A stretch of DNA of 64,000 bases from Clostridium merdae (lineage in GTDB: Bacteria; Bacillota; Clostridia; Oscillospirales; Acutalibacteraceae): positions 327,775-391,774 of the forward strand of contig NZ_FXLN01000002.1 in the NCBI RefSeq assembly GCF_900176635.1. The letters are read 5' to 3'. Of the stretch, positions 48,735 to 57,956 are shown in pieces. Each line of letters starts with the position of its first letter. The stretch's first letter is position 1. Below the pieces are notes generated by a model. The model made no database searches, was not told the origin of the DNA, and was given only the letters and a program-made list of their open reading frames with translations. The translations under genes and the position numbers were made by a program.

Positions 48735-51311
48735 ATGAGATTACTGGTGCTGGATGGAAACAGTATTTTAAACCGTGCATTTTACGGTATTAAGCTGCTT
48801 ACCACCAAGGACGGTCACTTTACCAATGGTATTTATGGGTTCTTAACCATGCTGAAAAAAATATGGGATGAAACCCAGCCGGATGCAGTGGCAATTGCGT
48901 TTGACCGCAGAGAGCCAACCTTTCGCCACTTGGAATACGACGGCTACAAAGCCCAGCGCAAGGGAATGCCGGAAGAGCTGGCACAGCAAATGCCGGTTCT
49001 TAAGGAGCTATTGAGCCTGCTCGGTTACCCTTTGGTGGAGCAGCCCGGCTTTGAAGCGGACGATATTCTTGGTACGCTCGCCAAGGCCAGCCGCGAACAG
49101 GGAGCGGAATGTGTGATTGCGACCGGTGACCGCGACAGCTTGCAGTTAGTGGGTGAGGGAGTAACCGTGCGCCTTGCTGCCACCAAATTTGGTCAGCCCC
49201 AGGTGTCTGTGTATGACGCAGCCAAGATTTTAGAGGAATATGGTGTAACTCCACCCCAAATGATTGAGTTAAAGGCACTTCAAGGTGACAGTTCCGACAA
49301 TATCCCCGGCGTTGCCGGTATTGGCCCCAAGGGCGCGGGAGATTTGATTCGTAACTTTCATGACATAGATTATATTTATGAGCACTTGGACTCCATTGAA
49401 ATTAAGGATGGTGTCCGCAAAAAGCTGCGTGAGGGCAAAGAGAACGCGTTTCTTAGCCGCAAGCTGGGTAGGATTTGTACGGAAGTGCCGATTGAGACCA
49501 AGCTGGAGGCTTATCGCATGCAGGCAGGCGACAAGGCCGCGGCTGCCCGCCTGATGGCAAAGCTTGAGCTGTTCTCGCTTATCCCAAAGCTTGGGTTGGA
49601 TGCAGCCTCGCAGGACACTCCGGAAAATAAAACCACGAAGGCTCTGCCAGTAAAAGCACTGGAGGATGGAGCTGGGCTGTTAATCCCATTGCAAGAGCGT
49701 GGGAGAGCAGATATAACGGCTGTGTATGCCAATGATGAAATCACCACTCTTCTATTGCCCATAGATGGAACAGTTTATATTCTTAAGCCAGAGAAAGCCT
49801 TTCTGCGTGCGTTGTGTGGTGATGCAAAAATTGTAACAAACATACACAACAGCAAGCCTTTTTATGCCGCGCTGGCACAAATGGGAGTTGAAGTGAAAAA
49901 CCTCGGGATGGATACCGTGCTTGCGGCGTATCTGCTCAATCCTTCCTCCTCCGAATACAGTGAGGAACGCCTTGCCGCAGAATATGAGGTAGCATTGCCC
50001 AGTGTCAACGAGGAATACCCGGATGCCGCCAGAGCGGCAGTATTACCTGCCTTGGTGGATTGTCTGACTCAAGAGATTGAGAAAAATGGGCAGACAGAAT
50101 TGCTTAAAAACATTGAGCTGCCACTTGCCAAGGTGCTCGCTCAAATGGAGACGGTGGGCGTAGCAGTTGATGCCGCCGGAATTGAAGAGTACGGCAAGGG
50201 ACTTCAGTTGCGGATTGATGAAATCCAAAGTCAAATTTATGAGCAGGTGGGTTACGAATTTAATCTAAATTCGCCCAAACAGCTTGGGCAGGCGCTTTTT
50301 GAAAAGCTGGGGCTTCAAACTGGTAAGAAAACGAAAAGCGGGTATTCCACCAATGCGGAGGTATTAGAGGGGTTGCGCTATGAGCACCCGGCAGTCGAAA
50401 TGATTCTGGAGTACCGCGGTTTGGCGAAATTGAAATCAACCTACTGCGATGGTTTGCTTAAAGTAATTGGAGCGGATGGACGCATTCATTCCCGTTTTAA
50501 CCAAACCGAAACGCGTACCGGACGCATAAGCTCTACGGAGCCAAACCTGCAGAATATTCCCGTTCGTACGGAACAAGGGCGTGAGCTGCGCCGCTTTTTC
50601 ACCGCAAGGCCGGGTTGGGTTTTGGTAGATGCGGACTATTCGCAGATTGAGCTTCGGGTGCTGGCACATGTGGCAGATGATCAAAATATGATTGCGGGCT
50701 TTGGAGAGGGTGCGGATATTCACCGTATTACTGCCGCCCAAGTGTTCCGTATGCCGGAAGAAATGGTAACACCCATTATGCGCAGTCGTGCAAAGGCAGT
50801 CAATTTTGGCATTGTCTATGGAATTGGTGCATTTTCACTATCCAAAGACATTGGTGTTACCCGCAAGGAAGCCGATGATTATATTAAAGCGTATTTAGCG
50901 CATTACGATGGTGTTCAGCGGTATATGAACCGCGTGGTAGAGCTGGCAAAAGAACGCGGCTACGCCGAAACGCTGTTTGGCCGCCGCCGCTATTTGCCGG
51001 AGCTGACGAGCAGCAATTTTAATCTACGTTCGTTTGGCGAGCGTGTTGCCATGAACATGCCCATACAAGGAACAGCGGCAGATATTATTAAAATAGCCAT
51101 GATTCGTGTTGCTGATCGATTAAAGGAAGAAAAAATGCAGGCCAAGCTGATTTTGCAGGTACACGATGAATTGATTGTAGAAGCACCGGAGGAAGAAGCG
51201 GAGGCGGCTGCAAAGCTGCTTACAGAGGAAATGCAAAATGCGGTTTCACTCTCCGTAGCAATGCTTGCAGAAGCAAAAATCGGGAAAACATGGTACGATG
51301 CGAAAGAATAG
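48735..51311 (+). CDS. polA: DNA polymerase I
   Basis: 858 residues from ATG at 48735 after ATGGAGAAAAA. Residues 1-290 form the 5' nuclease (FDRREPTFRHLEYDGYKAQR, GFEADDILGTLA, TGDRDSLQLV). Residues about 310-460 keep the 3'-5' exonuclease fold but lack the DxE motif (YANDEITT stands there), so proofreading is probably absent, as in Taq and Bacillus. The polymerase has motif A DADYSQIELRVLAH, motif B SRAKAVNFGIVYG and motif C QVHDELIVEAP. First gene of an operon with ywlE, rimI, an oxidoreductase and tsaD. Confidence 0.97.
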   Translation: MRLLVLDGNSILNRAFYGIKLLTTKDGHFTNGIYGFLTMLKKIWDETQPDAVAIAFDRREPTFRHLEYDGYKAQRKGMPEELAQQMPVLKELLSLLGYPLVEQPGFEADDILGTLAKASREQGAECVIATGDRDSLQLVGEGVTVRLAATKFGQPQVSVYDAAKILEEYGVTPPQMIELKALQGDSSDNIPGVAGIGPKGAGDLIRNFHDIDYIYEHLDSIEIKDGVRKKLREGKENAFLSRKLGRICTEVPIETKLEAYRMQAGDKAAAARLMAKLELFSLIPKLGLDAASQDTPENKTTKALPVKALEDGAGLLIPLQERGRADITAVYANDEITTLLLPIDGTVYILKPEKAFLRALCGDAKIVTNIHNSKPFYAALAQMGVEVKNLGMDTVLAAYLLNPSSSEYSEERLAAEYEVALPSVNEEYPDAARAAVLPALVDCLTQEIEKNGQTELLKNIELPLAKVLAQMETVGVAVDAAGIEEYGKGLQLRIDEIQSQIYEQVGYEFNLNSPKQLGQALFEKLGLQTGKKTKSGYSTNAEVLEGLRYEHPAVEMILEYRGLAKLKSTYCDGLLKVIGADGRIHSRFNQTETRTGRISSTEPNLQNIPVRTEQGRELRRFFTARPGWVLVDADYSQIELRVLAHVADDQNMIAGFGEGADIHRITAAQVFRMPEEMVTPIMRSRAKAVNFGIVYGIGAFSLSKDIGVTRKEADDYIKAYLAHYDGVQRYMNRVVELAKERGYAETLFGRRRYLPELTSSNFNLRSFGERVAMNMPIQGTAADIIKIAMIRVADRLKEEKMQAKLILQVHDELIVEAPEEEAEAAAKLLTEEMQNAVSLSVAMLAEAKIGKTWYDAKE

Positions 51312-51357
51312 TTTTTATAGATACCCGCTCGTCCCAAAAGAAAAGGGGTAAGTGATA

Positions 51358-51783
51358 ATGAAAATAGTCTTTATCTGTACGGGCAATACCTGCCGCAGCC
51401 CAATGGCTGAAGGGTTGTTCCGCAAAATGCTTTTGGAACGCGGCATAACCGATATTACTTGCAGCAGTGCGGGGCTGTTTGCAAATGCGGGAGAACCTGC
51501 CGCAGAAAATGCCGTAGCAGTATGCCGTGAGCTTGGGGTAGAGCTTTCTTCCCACCGTGCCAAACCCGTAACGAAAGAGCTGCTGCAAAGCGCAGATTTG
51601 TTTGTAGTGATGATGCAGAACCATGCAGGGGCACTTCAAGCAGCCGGTGTTCCGCGGGAGAAAATCAAGGTGCTCGGCGGTGGTGTGGGAGACCCTTACG
51701 GCGGGAGTATGGAGATTTACCGTGCCAGCTGCGACCAAATACGAAAAGCACTCGAGGAGCTATTGTATGAGCTGGAGCGTTGA
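51358..51783 (+). CDS. ywlE: Low-molecular-weight protein phosphatase (YwlE-like, phosphoarginine type)
   Basis: 141 residues from ATG at 51358. The P-loop CTGNTCRSPMAE sits at residue 7, and the general acid is in DPYGGSMEIY. Thr at the third P-loop position (C-T-G-N-T-C-R) is the feature that makes Bacillus YwlE specific for phosphoarginine, so arginine phosphatase is more likely than tyrosine phosphatase. No McsB kinase is in view. Overlaps rimI by 17 bp. Confidence 0.87.
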   Translation: MKIVFICTGNTCRSPMAEGLFRKMLLERGITDITCSSAGLFANAGEPAAENAVAVCRELGVELSSHRAKPVTKELLQSADLFVVMMQNHAGALQAAGVPREKIKVLGGGVGDPYGGSMEIYRASCDQIRKALEELLYELER

Positions 51784-52225
51784 GGGAGTTCGTATAGTTT
51801 CTATGCAGGAATGCCATTTGGACGCACTTGCCGCACTGGAGCGGCTTTGCTTTTCCATCCCATGGTCACGAGAAGGGCTTGCGGCAGAGCTTTCGGAGCC
51901 TACTGCCTGCTTTGAGGTAGCAGAGTATATGGGGCAAACCATTGGCTATGCGGGAATGCACGTTATTGTGGATGAAGCTTATGTCACCAATGTAGCGGTA
52001 GACCCAAACTACCGCCGGCATGGGGCAGGGAGGCTTTTACTGCAGTCGTTGGAACGCTTGGCAACTCAGCGCGGCGCGGTTACCCTTTCGCTCGAAGTTC
52101 GTGTTACCAATCAGGAGGCGATTCGGTTGTACCATGCTTGCGGATTTCAGGAAATTGGCATTCGAAAGGGTCTGTACGAGCAGCCAAAAGAGGATGGTCT
52201 TATTATGACCAAAGTGCTTATTTGA
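51767..52225 (+). CDS. rimI: Ribosomal protein S18 alanine N-acetyltransferase (RimI)
   Basis: 152 residues from ATG at 51767, 7 nt after GAGGAG in the ywlE end. GNAT fold: MQECHLDALAALERLCFSIP, EAYVTNVAVDPNYRRHGAGR (acetyl-CoA loop), LEVRVTNQEAIRLYHACGFQ. The position just before tsaD is common in Firmicutes, usually with tsaB/tsaE; neither is in this operon. Acetylates the N-terminus of S18. Confidence 0.9.
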   Translation: MSWSVEGVRIVSMQECHLDALAALERLCFSIPWSREGLAAELSEPTACFEVAEYMGQTIGYAGMHVIVDEAYVTNVAVDPNYRRHGAGRLLLQSLERLATQRGAVTLSLEVRVTNQEAIRLYHACGFQEIGIRKGLYEQPKEDGLIMTKVLI

Positions 52226-52238
52226 AAGAAGGATTCCG

Positions 52239-52967
52239 ATGAAATACTGTATCGTGTACGGTAGCCCTCGCAAAAAGAATACGTACGATGCTGTCCAGAT
52301 TGTCAAAGAACGCTTGGCTGCTTTGGAGCCCGCAGAATTCACTGAATTTTATTTGCCGAAGGATTTGCCACATTTTTGCACGGGATGCTTTACTTGTTTT
52401 GAAAAGACCGAAGAAAAATGCCCGCACCACGAGTATACGGAGCCCATGAAGCGCGCTATGCTTGAGGCAGACGGACTTATTTTCGCTTCGCCGGTGTATG
52501 TAATGGAAATGACTGCGCCAATGAAGAACTTTCTTGACCATTTCGGACATTTCTTTATGGCGCATCGTCCAAGAAGGGAAATGTTCCATAAAAGTGCGCT
52601 GATTGTTTCGACTACGGCGGGCGCAGGAACAAAGCATGTAATCAATGGAATCACCCGCTCCCTTTCTTTTTGGGGAATCAGCCATATATACCACTGCGGA
52701 ATTACCTTTTGGGCGGCAGGATTTCAAGATATGAAAGAATCCCGCCGTATCAAAGCGGAACGTTCTTTGAATCGTGCAGCGGAGCGGCTGTATGAGAGTA
52801 TTAAAAAGGGTTCTGCACCATCCATACGAACCAAAGGCATGTTTTATATCATGAGACAATCCGTATTTGGGTTTGCCAATAATCCGGCAGACCGTACCTA
52901 TTGGGCAGAGCAAGGCTGGGAGCATGGCGCAACGCCGTGGAATCAAACAAAGGGGAAACAAAAATGA
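52239..52967 (+). CDS. NAD(P)H-dependent flavin reductase, flavodoxin-like
   Basis: 242 residues. MKYCIVYGSPRKKNTYDAVQ gives the FMN phosphate loop SPRKKN, and HFCTGCFTCFEKTEEKCP is the Cys-rich cap typical of clostridial NADPH-dependent FMN reductases. ASPVYVMEMTAPMKNFLDHF is the family helix. A C-terminal extension (about 180-242) is not part of the core. It fits no obvious role with rimI/tsaD, so it may be a passenger in the operon. Overlaps tsaD by 4 bp. Confidence 0.86.
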   Translation: MKYCIVYGSPRKKNTYDAVQIVKERLAALEPAEFTEFYLPKDLPHFCTGCFTCFEKTEEKCPHHEYTEPMKRAMLEADGLIFASPVYVMEMTAPMKNFLDHFGHFFMAHRPRREMFHKSALIVSTTAGAGTKHVINGITRSLSFWGISHIYHCGITFWAAGFQDMKESRRIKAERSLNRAAERLYESIKKGSAPSIRTKGMFYIMRQSVFGFANNPADRTYWAEQGWEHGATPWNQTKGKQK

Positions 52968-53995
52968 AGTTGTTAGGAATTGAAAGCTCGTGCGATGAAA
53001 CAGCGGCTTCCGTAGTGGAAGACGGCCGCCGTGTATTATCGTCAGTCATAGCGTCTCAGGTGCTGGAGCATCGCAAATTTGGTGGCGTAGTACCCGAAAT
53101 AGCGTCTCGCCGCCATGCAGAGGCAATTGTGGGTGTGGTACAGCAGGCACTGGATGACGCAAAAGTAACCTTGAAGGATTTGGATGCGATTGCAGTTACC
53201 GCCGCACCGGGGTTGATTGGTGCGCTGCTTGTAGGCGTGAACTATGCAAAGGGGCTGAGCTATGCCTCTGGAGTGCCTTTGGTGCCGGTGCATCACCTTC
53301 GTTCTCACGTTGCGGCAAATTACCTGACAAATACGGAGCTTAAGCCACCCTTTTTGTGCTTGGTGGTTTCCGGTGGACATACGCACATTGTACATGTAGC
53401 GGATTACACACAGTTTCATGTGCTTGGCTGCACACGGGATGATGCCGCAGGCGAGGCGTTCGACAAAGCGGCGCGCGCCATGGGCTTGCCTTACCCCGGC
53501 GGTGTGTTTTTAGACAAAGAGGCTGAGCTTGGCGACCCCAATGCCTTTTCTTTGCCGCACCCCACGGTGGATGGCTCACCGTTTGACTTTAGTTTTTCTG
53601 GCCTAAAAACGGCTGTGATTAATTTAATTCACAAGTCAACACAAAAAGGGGAAGAACTTCCACGAGCGGATTTAGCGGCCTCCTTTCGCCGTGCGGTGGT
53701 TGACTGCCTCGTGCGTAATGTAATGGCAGCCATGCGAGAAACCGGAGAAAAGAAGCTGGTAATAGCAGGCGGTGTTTCTGCAAATGCATTATTGCGGCGT
53801 GAATTAGAGGTCATATGCCGCGAAAATGGCTGGGAGTTTTATCGCCCAGAGCTCGCTTTGTGTGGGGATAATGCCGCCATGGTGGCATCGCAGGGGTTTT
53901 ATGAATACCAGGCGGGGAAACGAGCCGGGCTCGACTTAAACGCGGTTGCCAGTATGGATATTCAAGCTGATTTTGTGAATAAATCTGTAAGATAA
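52964..53995 (+). CDS. tsaD: tRNA threonylcarbamoyltransferase subunit TsaD
   Basis: 343 residues from ATG at 52964 after AGGGGAA. MKLLGIESSCDETAASVV (ASKHA start), VPVHHLRSHVAAN (metal-binding HxxxH), VVSGGHTHIVHV and DDAAGEAFDKAARAMGLPYP are all diagnostic. Transfers threonylcarbamoyl to A37 of ANN-decoding tRNAs. It needs TsaB and TsaE, which must lie elsewhere. Confidence 0.97.
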   Translation: MKLLGIESSCDETAASVVEDGRRVLSSVIASQVLEHRKFGGVVPEIASRRHAEAIVGVVQQALDDAKVTLKDLDAIAVTAAPGLIGALLVGVNYAKGLSYASGVPLVPVHHLRSHVAANYLTNTELKPPFLCLVVSGGHTHIVHVADYTQFHVLGCTRDDAAGEAFDKAARAMGLPYPGGVFLDKEAELGDPNAFSLPHPTVDGSPFDFSFSGLKTAVINLIHKSTQKGEELPRADLAASFRRAVVDCLVRNVMAAMRETGEKKLVIAGGVSANALLRRELEVICRENGWEFYRPELALCGDNAAMVASQGFYEYQAGKRAGLDLNAVASMDIQADFVNKSVR

Positions 53996-54101
53996 TCAAT
54001 TATATTGTAGTGGCTTGTCGTTCGGTGTTTTTTTCGTGATTCTCTAAATGAATTTAACAGTTATTTATACTCATTTTTGGTTGACAATTGACAAATATGA
54101 A

Positions 54102-54130
54102 TTGATTCCTGCTTTCATATCGATTATAAT
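54102..54130 (+). promoter_or_regulatory. Promoter of PEP carboxykinase gene
   Basis: TTGATT (54102-54107), 17 nt, TATAAT (54125-54130). Upstream TTGACAATTGACA is a repeated half-box that could be a regulator site or an alternative -35. Confidence 0.75.
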
Positions 54131-54179
54131 GGGAATAGAGTTATCGTTATTTGGCTAACAGGCCGGAAGGAGAACTGGA

Positions 54180-55949
54180 ATGACAAACAACAAAACGGTA
54201 TTGAACTGGATCGAAGAAATGAAAGCTCTTGTCAGCCCTGATCAGATCGTTTGGATTGATGGCTCCGAGCAGCAGCTCGAGCAATTAAGAGCTGAGGCTT
54301 GCTCAACTGGCGAGCTGATTCAATTGAACCAAGAGAAGCTGCCGGGCTGCTACCTGCACCGAACAGCAGTAAATGACGTTGCACGTGTGGAAGATCGTAC
54401 TTTTATTTGCTCCCGTAATGAAGAGGATGCAGGCCCTACCAATAACTGGATGGAGCCGAAAAAAGCTTACGATATGCTTTATGACATTGCTAAAGATAGC
54501 TACAAAGGCCGCACAATGTATGTAATTCCCTACTCCATGGGTCCCGTTGGTTCCCCTCTTGCAAAAATTGGTGTTGAACTGACGGATTCGATTTACGTTG
54601 TGCTCAATATGGCAATTATGACTCGTGTTGGCCAGGCAGTTTGGGATGTATTGGGTGATAACCCTGAGTGGGTTCGCGGCCTGCACTGCAAGTGCCAAAT
54701 TGACCAAGAAAAACGCTACATATGCCACTTCCCAGAGGATAACACCATTATTTCCGTAAACTCTGGTTACGGCGGAAATGTTCTACTCGGCAAAAAGTGC
54801 TTTGCGCTTCGTATTGCTTCTAATCTCGGTCGCGAGCAGGGCTGGATGGCAGAGCATATGCTCATTCTCGGTATTGAAAATCCGGAAGGCAAGGTAACCT
54901 ATGTTACCGCTGCGTTCCCGTCCGCTTGCGGCAAAACCAACCTGGCAATGCTGATTCCGCCGGAGGGTTACCGCAATAAGGGCTATAAAATTTGGACAGT
55001 TGGCGACGACATCGCTTGGATGCGCCCGGGAGAAGATGGCAGACTGTATGCCATTAACCCAGAGAACGGATTCTTCGGCGTAGCTCCCGGCACCAATGCA
55101 AAATCCAACTTCAATGCTTTGGAGTCCACGAAGAAGGGTACTATTTTCACCAACGTTGTTCATAATTTGGATGACAACACCGTTTGGTGGGAGGGTCTTG
55201 ATAAGAACCCGCCCAAGAATGCATTGAACTGGAAGGGCCAGCCTTGGGACGGCACCACCTCTGAGGAAAAAGGCGCTCACCCCAACAGCCGCTTTACCGC
55301 TCCGGCTGAAAATTGCCCTTGCATTAGCCCCGAGTTTGATAAGGGCGAAGGTGTGCCGATTTCCGCGATTATCTTCGGTGGTCGCCGTGCACAGACCACT
55401 CCGCTTGTCTACCAGTCTCGTGATTGGGATAATGGTGTGTTTGTAGGCTCCATTATGGCTTCCGAAACAACAGCTGCCGCTGCTGGTGCTGTTGGCGTGG
55501 TTCGTCGTGACCCCATGGCAATGCTGCCGTTCTGCGGCTACCATATGGGAGACTATTTTGACCACTGGATCGAAATGGGTAAAATCTTAGGTGATAAGGC
55601 TCCGAAGATTTTCAATGTGAACTGGTTCCGCCTTGACGATGAAGGTCATTTCTTATGGCCCGGCTTTGGCGACAATATGCGTGTGCTGGATTGGATTATT
55701 GCACGTGTAGAGGGAAAAGCAGACGCAGTAGAAACCCCCATCGGCTTTGTACCCCAAGCAGAAGATATTGATATTGCTGGCCTTGAGGATGAAATTTCCT
55801 TTGAAACACTGCGCAGCATCTTGCAGGTTGATAAAGCACAGTGGGTGAAGGAAGCTGAGGGGATTGAAGAGTTCTATCATAAGTTTGGCGATAAGCTGCC
55901 AAAAGAGCTTCATGAAGAGCTCGACAAGCTCAAAGAGCGCGTAAAATAA
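54180..55949 (+). CDS. pckG: Phosphoenolpyruvate carboxykinase (GTP)
   Basis: 589 residues, the GTP-enzyme length. The kinase 1a loop AAFPSACGKTNLAML, VGDDIAWMRPGEDGRLYAIN and NNWMEPKKAYDMLYD with YVIPYSMGPVGSPLAKIGV match the GTP class, not the ATP class. The enzyme interconverts oxaloacetate and PEP. AAGGAG sits 8 nt before the ATG. Monocistronic, with a terminator. Confidence 0.97.
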   Translation: MTNNKTVLNWIEEMKALVSPDQIVWIDGSEQQLEQLRAEACSTGELIQLNQEKLPGCYLHRTAVNDVARVEDRTFICSRNEEDAGPTNNWMEPKKAYDMLYDIAKDSYKGRTMYVIPYSMGPVGSPLAKIGVELTDSIYVVLNMAIMTRVGQAVWDVLGDNPEWVRGLHCKCQIDQEKRYICHFPEDNTIISVNSGYGGNVLLGKKCFALRIASNLGREQGWMAEHMLILGIENPEGKVTYVTAAFPSACGKTNLAMLIPPEGYRNKGYKIWTVGDDIAWMRPGEDGRLYAINPENGFFGVAPGTNAKSNFNALESTKKGTIFTNVVHNLDDNTVWWEGLDKNPPKNALNWKGQPWDGTTSEEKGAHPNSRFTAPAENCPCISPEFDKGEGVPISAIIFGGRRAQTTPLVYQSRDWDNGVFVGSIMASETTAAAAGAVGVVRRDPMAMLPFCGYHMGDYFDHWIEMGKILGDKAPKIFNVNWFRLDDEGHFLWPGFGDNMRVLDWIIARVEGKADAVETPIGFVPQAEDIDIAGLEDEISFETLRSILQVDKAQWVKEAEGIEEFYHKFGDKLPKELHEELDKLKERVK

Positions 55950-56002
55950 AATTTGAATTGGTATTGCAAATACCATTCTATTTTTCACTCATTTATCTAA
56001 AG

Positions 56003-56037
56003 AAGAACGGTTCCTTTATGGAATCGTTCTTTTTTTA
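56003..56037 (+). terminator. Terminator after pckG
   Basis: AAGAACGGTTCC-TTTAT-GGAATCGTTCTT (one G-U pair) running into T8. A smaller hairpin (TGGTATT-GCA-AATACCA, 55958-55975) precedes it. From here to the gdhA promoter (56038-56236) the DNA is AT-rich and I see no gene. Confidence 0.88.
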
Positions 56038-56236
56038 TATTCGGGAGTAGGACTTCTTTGTTCTGCAATTTAGTAATGGAGTAAAACAGAACTTACGATA
56101 TATGTAATTTGTTAGTTTTCATCATCAAATACTCTAAATTTGAATTTTAAAATAAAATACAATTCAGAAAACATCTTATATAATCAACAAAAATACTAAA
56201 AATATCAAAATCAATCAATAAAATGCAGTTTTGGTA

Positions 56237-56265
56237 TTGATATATTTCAAACGAGGGAGTATAAT
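56237..56265 (+). promoter_or_regulatory. Promoter of glutamate dehydrogenase
   Basis: TTGATA (56237-56242), 17 nt, TATAAT (56260-56265), 30 bp before the start. Confidence 0.85.
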
Positions 56266-56294
56266 CAAAACAATTTCTTATAGGAGGTAACCAC

Positions 56295-57647
56295 ATGTCT
56301 TTTCAAAATCAATATCTGTTGTCCGTATATCAAACTGTATGCCAGCGCAATGCAGGGGAGCCGGAATTTCTTCAGGCGGTGAGGGAAGTTCTAGAATCCC
56401 TAGAGTCCGTAGTGGAAAAACGACCAGATTTTGTTGCGGCGGGTATCATAGAAAGGCTTGTGGAGCCAGAACGGATGATTCAGTTCCGTGTTTCTTGGGT
56501 AGATGACAAAGGCGTAGTGCAGGTGAACCGCGGCTGGCGTGTTCAATATAACTCAGCGATTGGCCCTTATAAAGGTGGCATTCGTTTGCACCCCAGTGTG
56601 AACGCTTCTATCTTAAAGTTCCTTGGGTTTGAGCAAACCTTTAAAAATTCATTGACGGGCTTGCCGATTGGTGGTGCAAAGGGCGGAGCCGATTTTAACT
56701 CGAGAGACAAAAGTGATGGCGAAGTAATGCGATTCTGCCAAAGCTATACAACGGAGTTAACCAAACACATTGGTGCTGATACCGATGTACCTGCGGGCGA
56801 TATTGGAACAGGCGCAAGAGAGATTGGATATATGTTTGGCCAGTATAAACGGCTTAGTAACGAATTTACCGGTACCTTTACCGGAAAATCTCTTTACTCC
56901 GGCGGTTCCTGGGTTCGTAAAGAGGCAACCGGTTATGGGCTATGCTATTTTGCACAGGAGATGCTGTCCTACATAAAGCAGGATTCCTTTGAGGGAAAGA
57001 CCGCGGTGGTTTCTGGTTCGGGCAATGTAGCGATTTATGCCTGTGAAAAAGCAATGCAGCTAGGGGCAAAGGTTGTTGCTATGTCGGACTCCGACGGCTT
57101 TATTTATGACGAAAAGGGAATTGATTTGGAAGTCATGAAACAAATTAAAGAGGTGGAACGCGGCAGAATAAATCTGTATGCCGAGCGTGTTCCCGGAGCG
57201 GTATATACTCCCGGTTGCGGTGGAATCTGGAGTGTGAAATGTGATATTGCTCTGCCCTGCGCCACACAAAACGAGATTAATGAGGAGCAAGCACAGCAGC
57301 TTGTGAAAAATGGAGTAATCATTGTAGCAGAGGGCGCAAATATGCCCTGTACTCCAGAGGCAATTGAGGTATTCCGCTCCAATCATATTCTGTATTCTCC
57401 CGGTAAGGCCTCCAATGCAGGCGGTGTAGCCGTAAGTAGCTTAGAAATGTGCCAGAATTCCATGCGCTATTCCTGGAGTTTTGAAGAGGTGGATGAGAAG
57501 CTCAAGCACATTATGGCGAATATCTTCCATAACGCGTATCAGGCTGCTGAAGAGTATGGTCATAAAGGCGATTTGGTAATTGGTGCAAATATTGCAGGCT
57601 TTTTAAAGGTTGCCGAAGCGATGAAATGGCAGGGCATTGCGTACTAG
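56295..57647 (+). CDS. gdhA: Glutamate dehydrogenase (hexameric, NADP-type)
   Basis: 450 residues. KGGIRLHPSVNASILKFLGF (the catalytic-region Lys follows in TGLPIGGAKGG), VPAGDIGTGAREIGYM and SGSGNVAIYACEKAM (Rossmann loop) are typical of the 50-kDa hexameric enzyme. It makes glutamate from 2-oxoglutarate and ammonia. TAGGAGG sits 6-7 nt before the ATG. The coenzyme choice (NADP) is inferred from family class. Confidence 0.96.
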   Translation: MSFQNQYLLSVYQTVCQRNAGEPEFLQAVREVLESLESVVEKRPDFVAAGIIERLVEPERMIQFRVSWVDDKGVVQVNRGWRVQYNSAIGPYKGGIRLHPSVNASILKFLGFEQTFKNSLTGLPIGGAKGGADFNSRDKSDGEVMRFCQSYTTELTKHIGADTDVPAGDIGTGAREIGYMFGQYKRLSNEFTGTFTGKSLYSGGSWVRKEATGYGLCYFAQEMLSYIKQDSFEGKTAVVSGSGNVAIYACEKAMQLGAKVVAMSDSDGFIYDEKGIDLEVMKQIKEVERGRINLYAERVPGAVYTPGCGGIWSVKCDIALPCATQNEINEEQAQQLVKNGVIIVAEGANMPCTPEAIEVFRSNHILYSPGKASNAGGVAVSSLEMCQNSMRYSWSFEEVDEKLKHIMANIFHNAYQAAEEYGHKGDLVIGANIAGFLKVAEAMKWQGIAY

Positions 57648-57670
57648 GCCTTTTCCTTTGCAGGGGATAG

Positions 57671-57704
57671 AAGAGGGTTTGTTCAATAGAACAAACCCTT
57701 CTTT
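57671..57704 (+). terminator. Terminator-like hairpin after gdhA
   Basis: AAGAGGGTTTGTTC-AATA-GAACAAACCCTTCTT with one G-U pair; the U-run is weak (CTTTCC). Confidence 0.7.
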
Positions 57705-57835
57705 CCTGCATAAACAGAGCCAAAATGTGGCAATGATAAAGCGAATAGTTCCATAAAAAGAAAAAAATATGTAAAATTCTTAAAAAAGTTATGAATAAAC
57801 TGTTTCCAAAACCAAAAATTTGTCGATTCACACAC

Positions 57836-57864
57836 TTGATTTTGAATGAAGAATTCTCTATACT
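57836..57864 (+). promoter_or_regulatory. Promoter of purine permease gene
   Basis: TTGATT (57836-57841), 17 nt, TATACT (57859-57864). Confidence 0.78.
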
Positions 57865-57905
57865 TAGGATTGTTGATTCAAGTCCTAAGAGATAGGCAAA
57901 TACCC

Positions 57906-57931
57906 TAAGAAGCCATGTAAAAGGCTTCTTA
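57906..57931 (+). promoter_or_regulatory. Leader hairpin of purine permease
   Basis: TAAGAAGCC-ATGTAAAA-GGCTTCTTA (9-bp stem), followed by CTTTATTT and then the ribosome site. An upstream leader segment (57865-57895) can form CTTAGGA.../...TCCTAAG. This is compatible with attenuation; I could not match it to the purine aptamer consensus. Confidence 0.5.
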
Positions 57932-57956
57932 CTTTATTTCAGGAGGAATGAACGGA

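Noticed and set aside
57865..57956. Purine riboswitch before the permease
   Set aside because: The leader is about 90 nt and lacks the conserved three-way junction and loop sequences of the purine aptamer.
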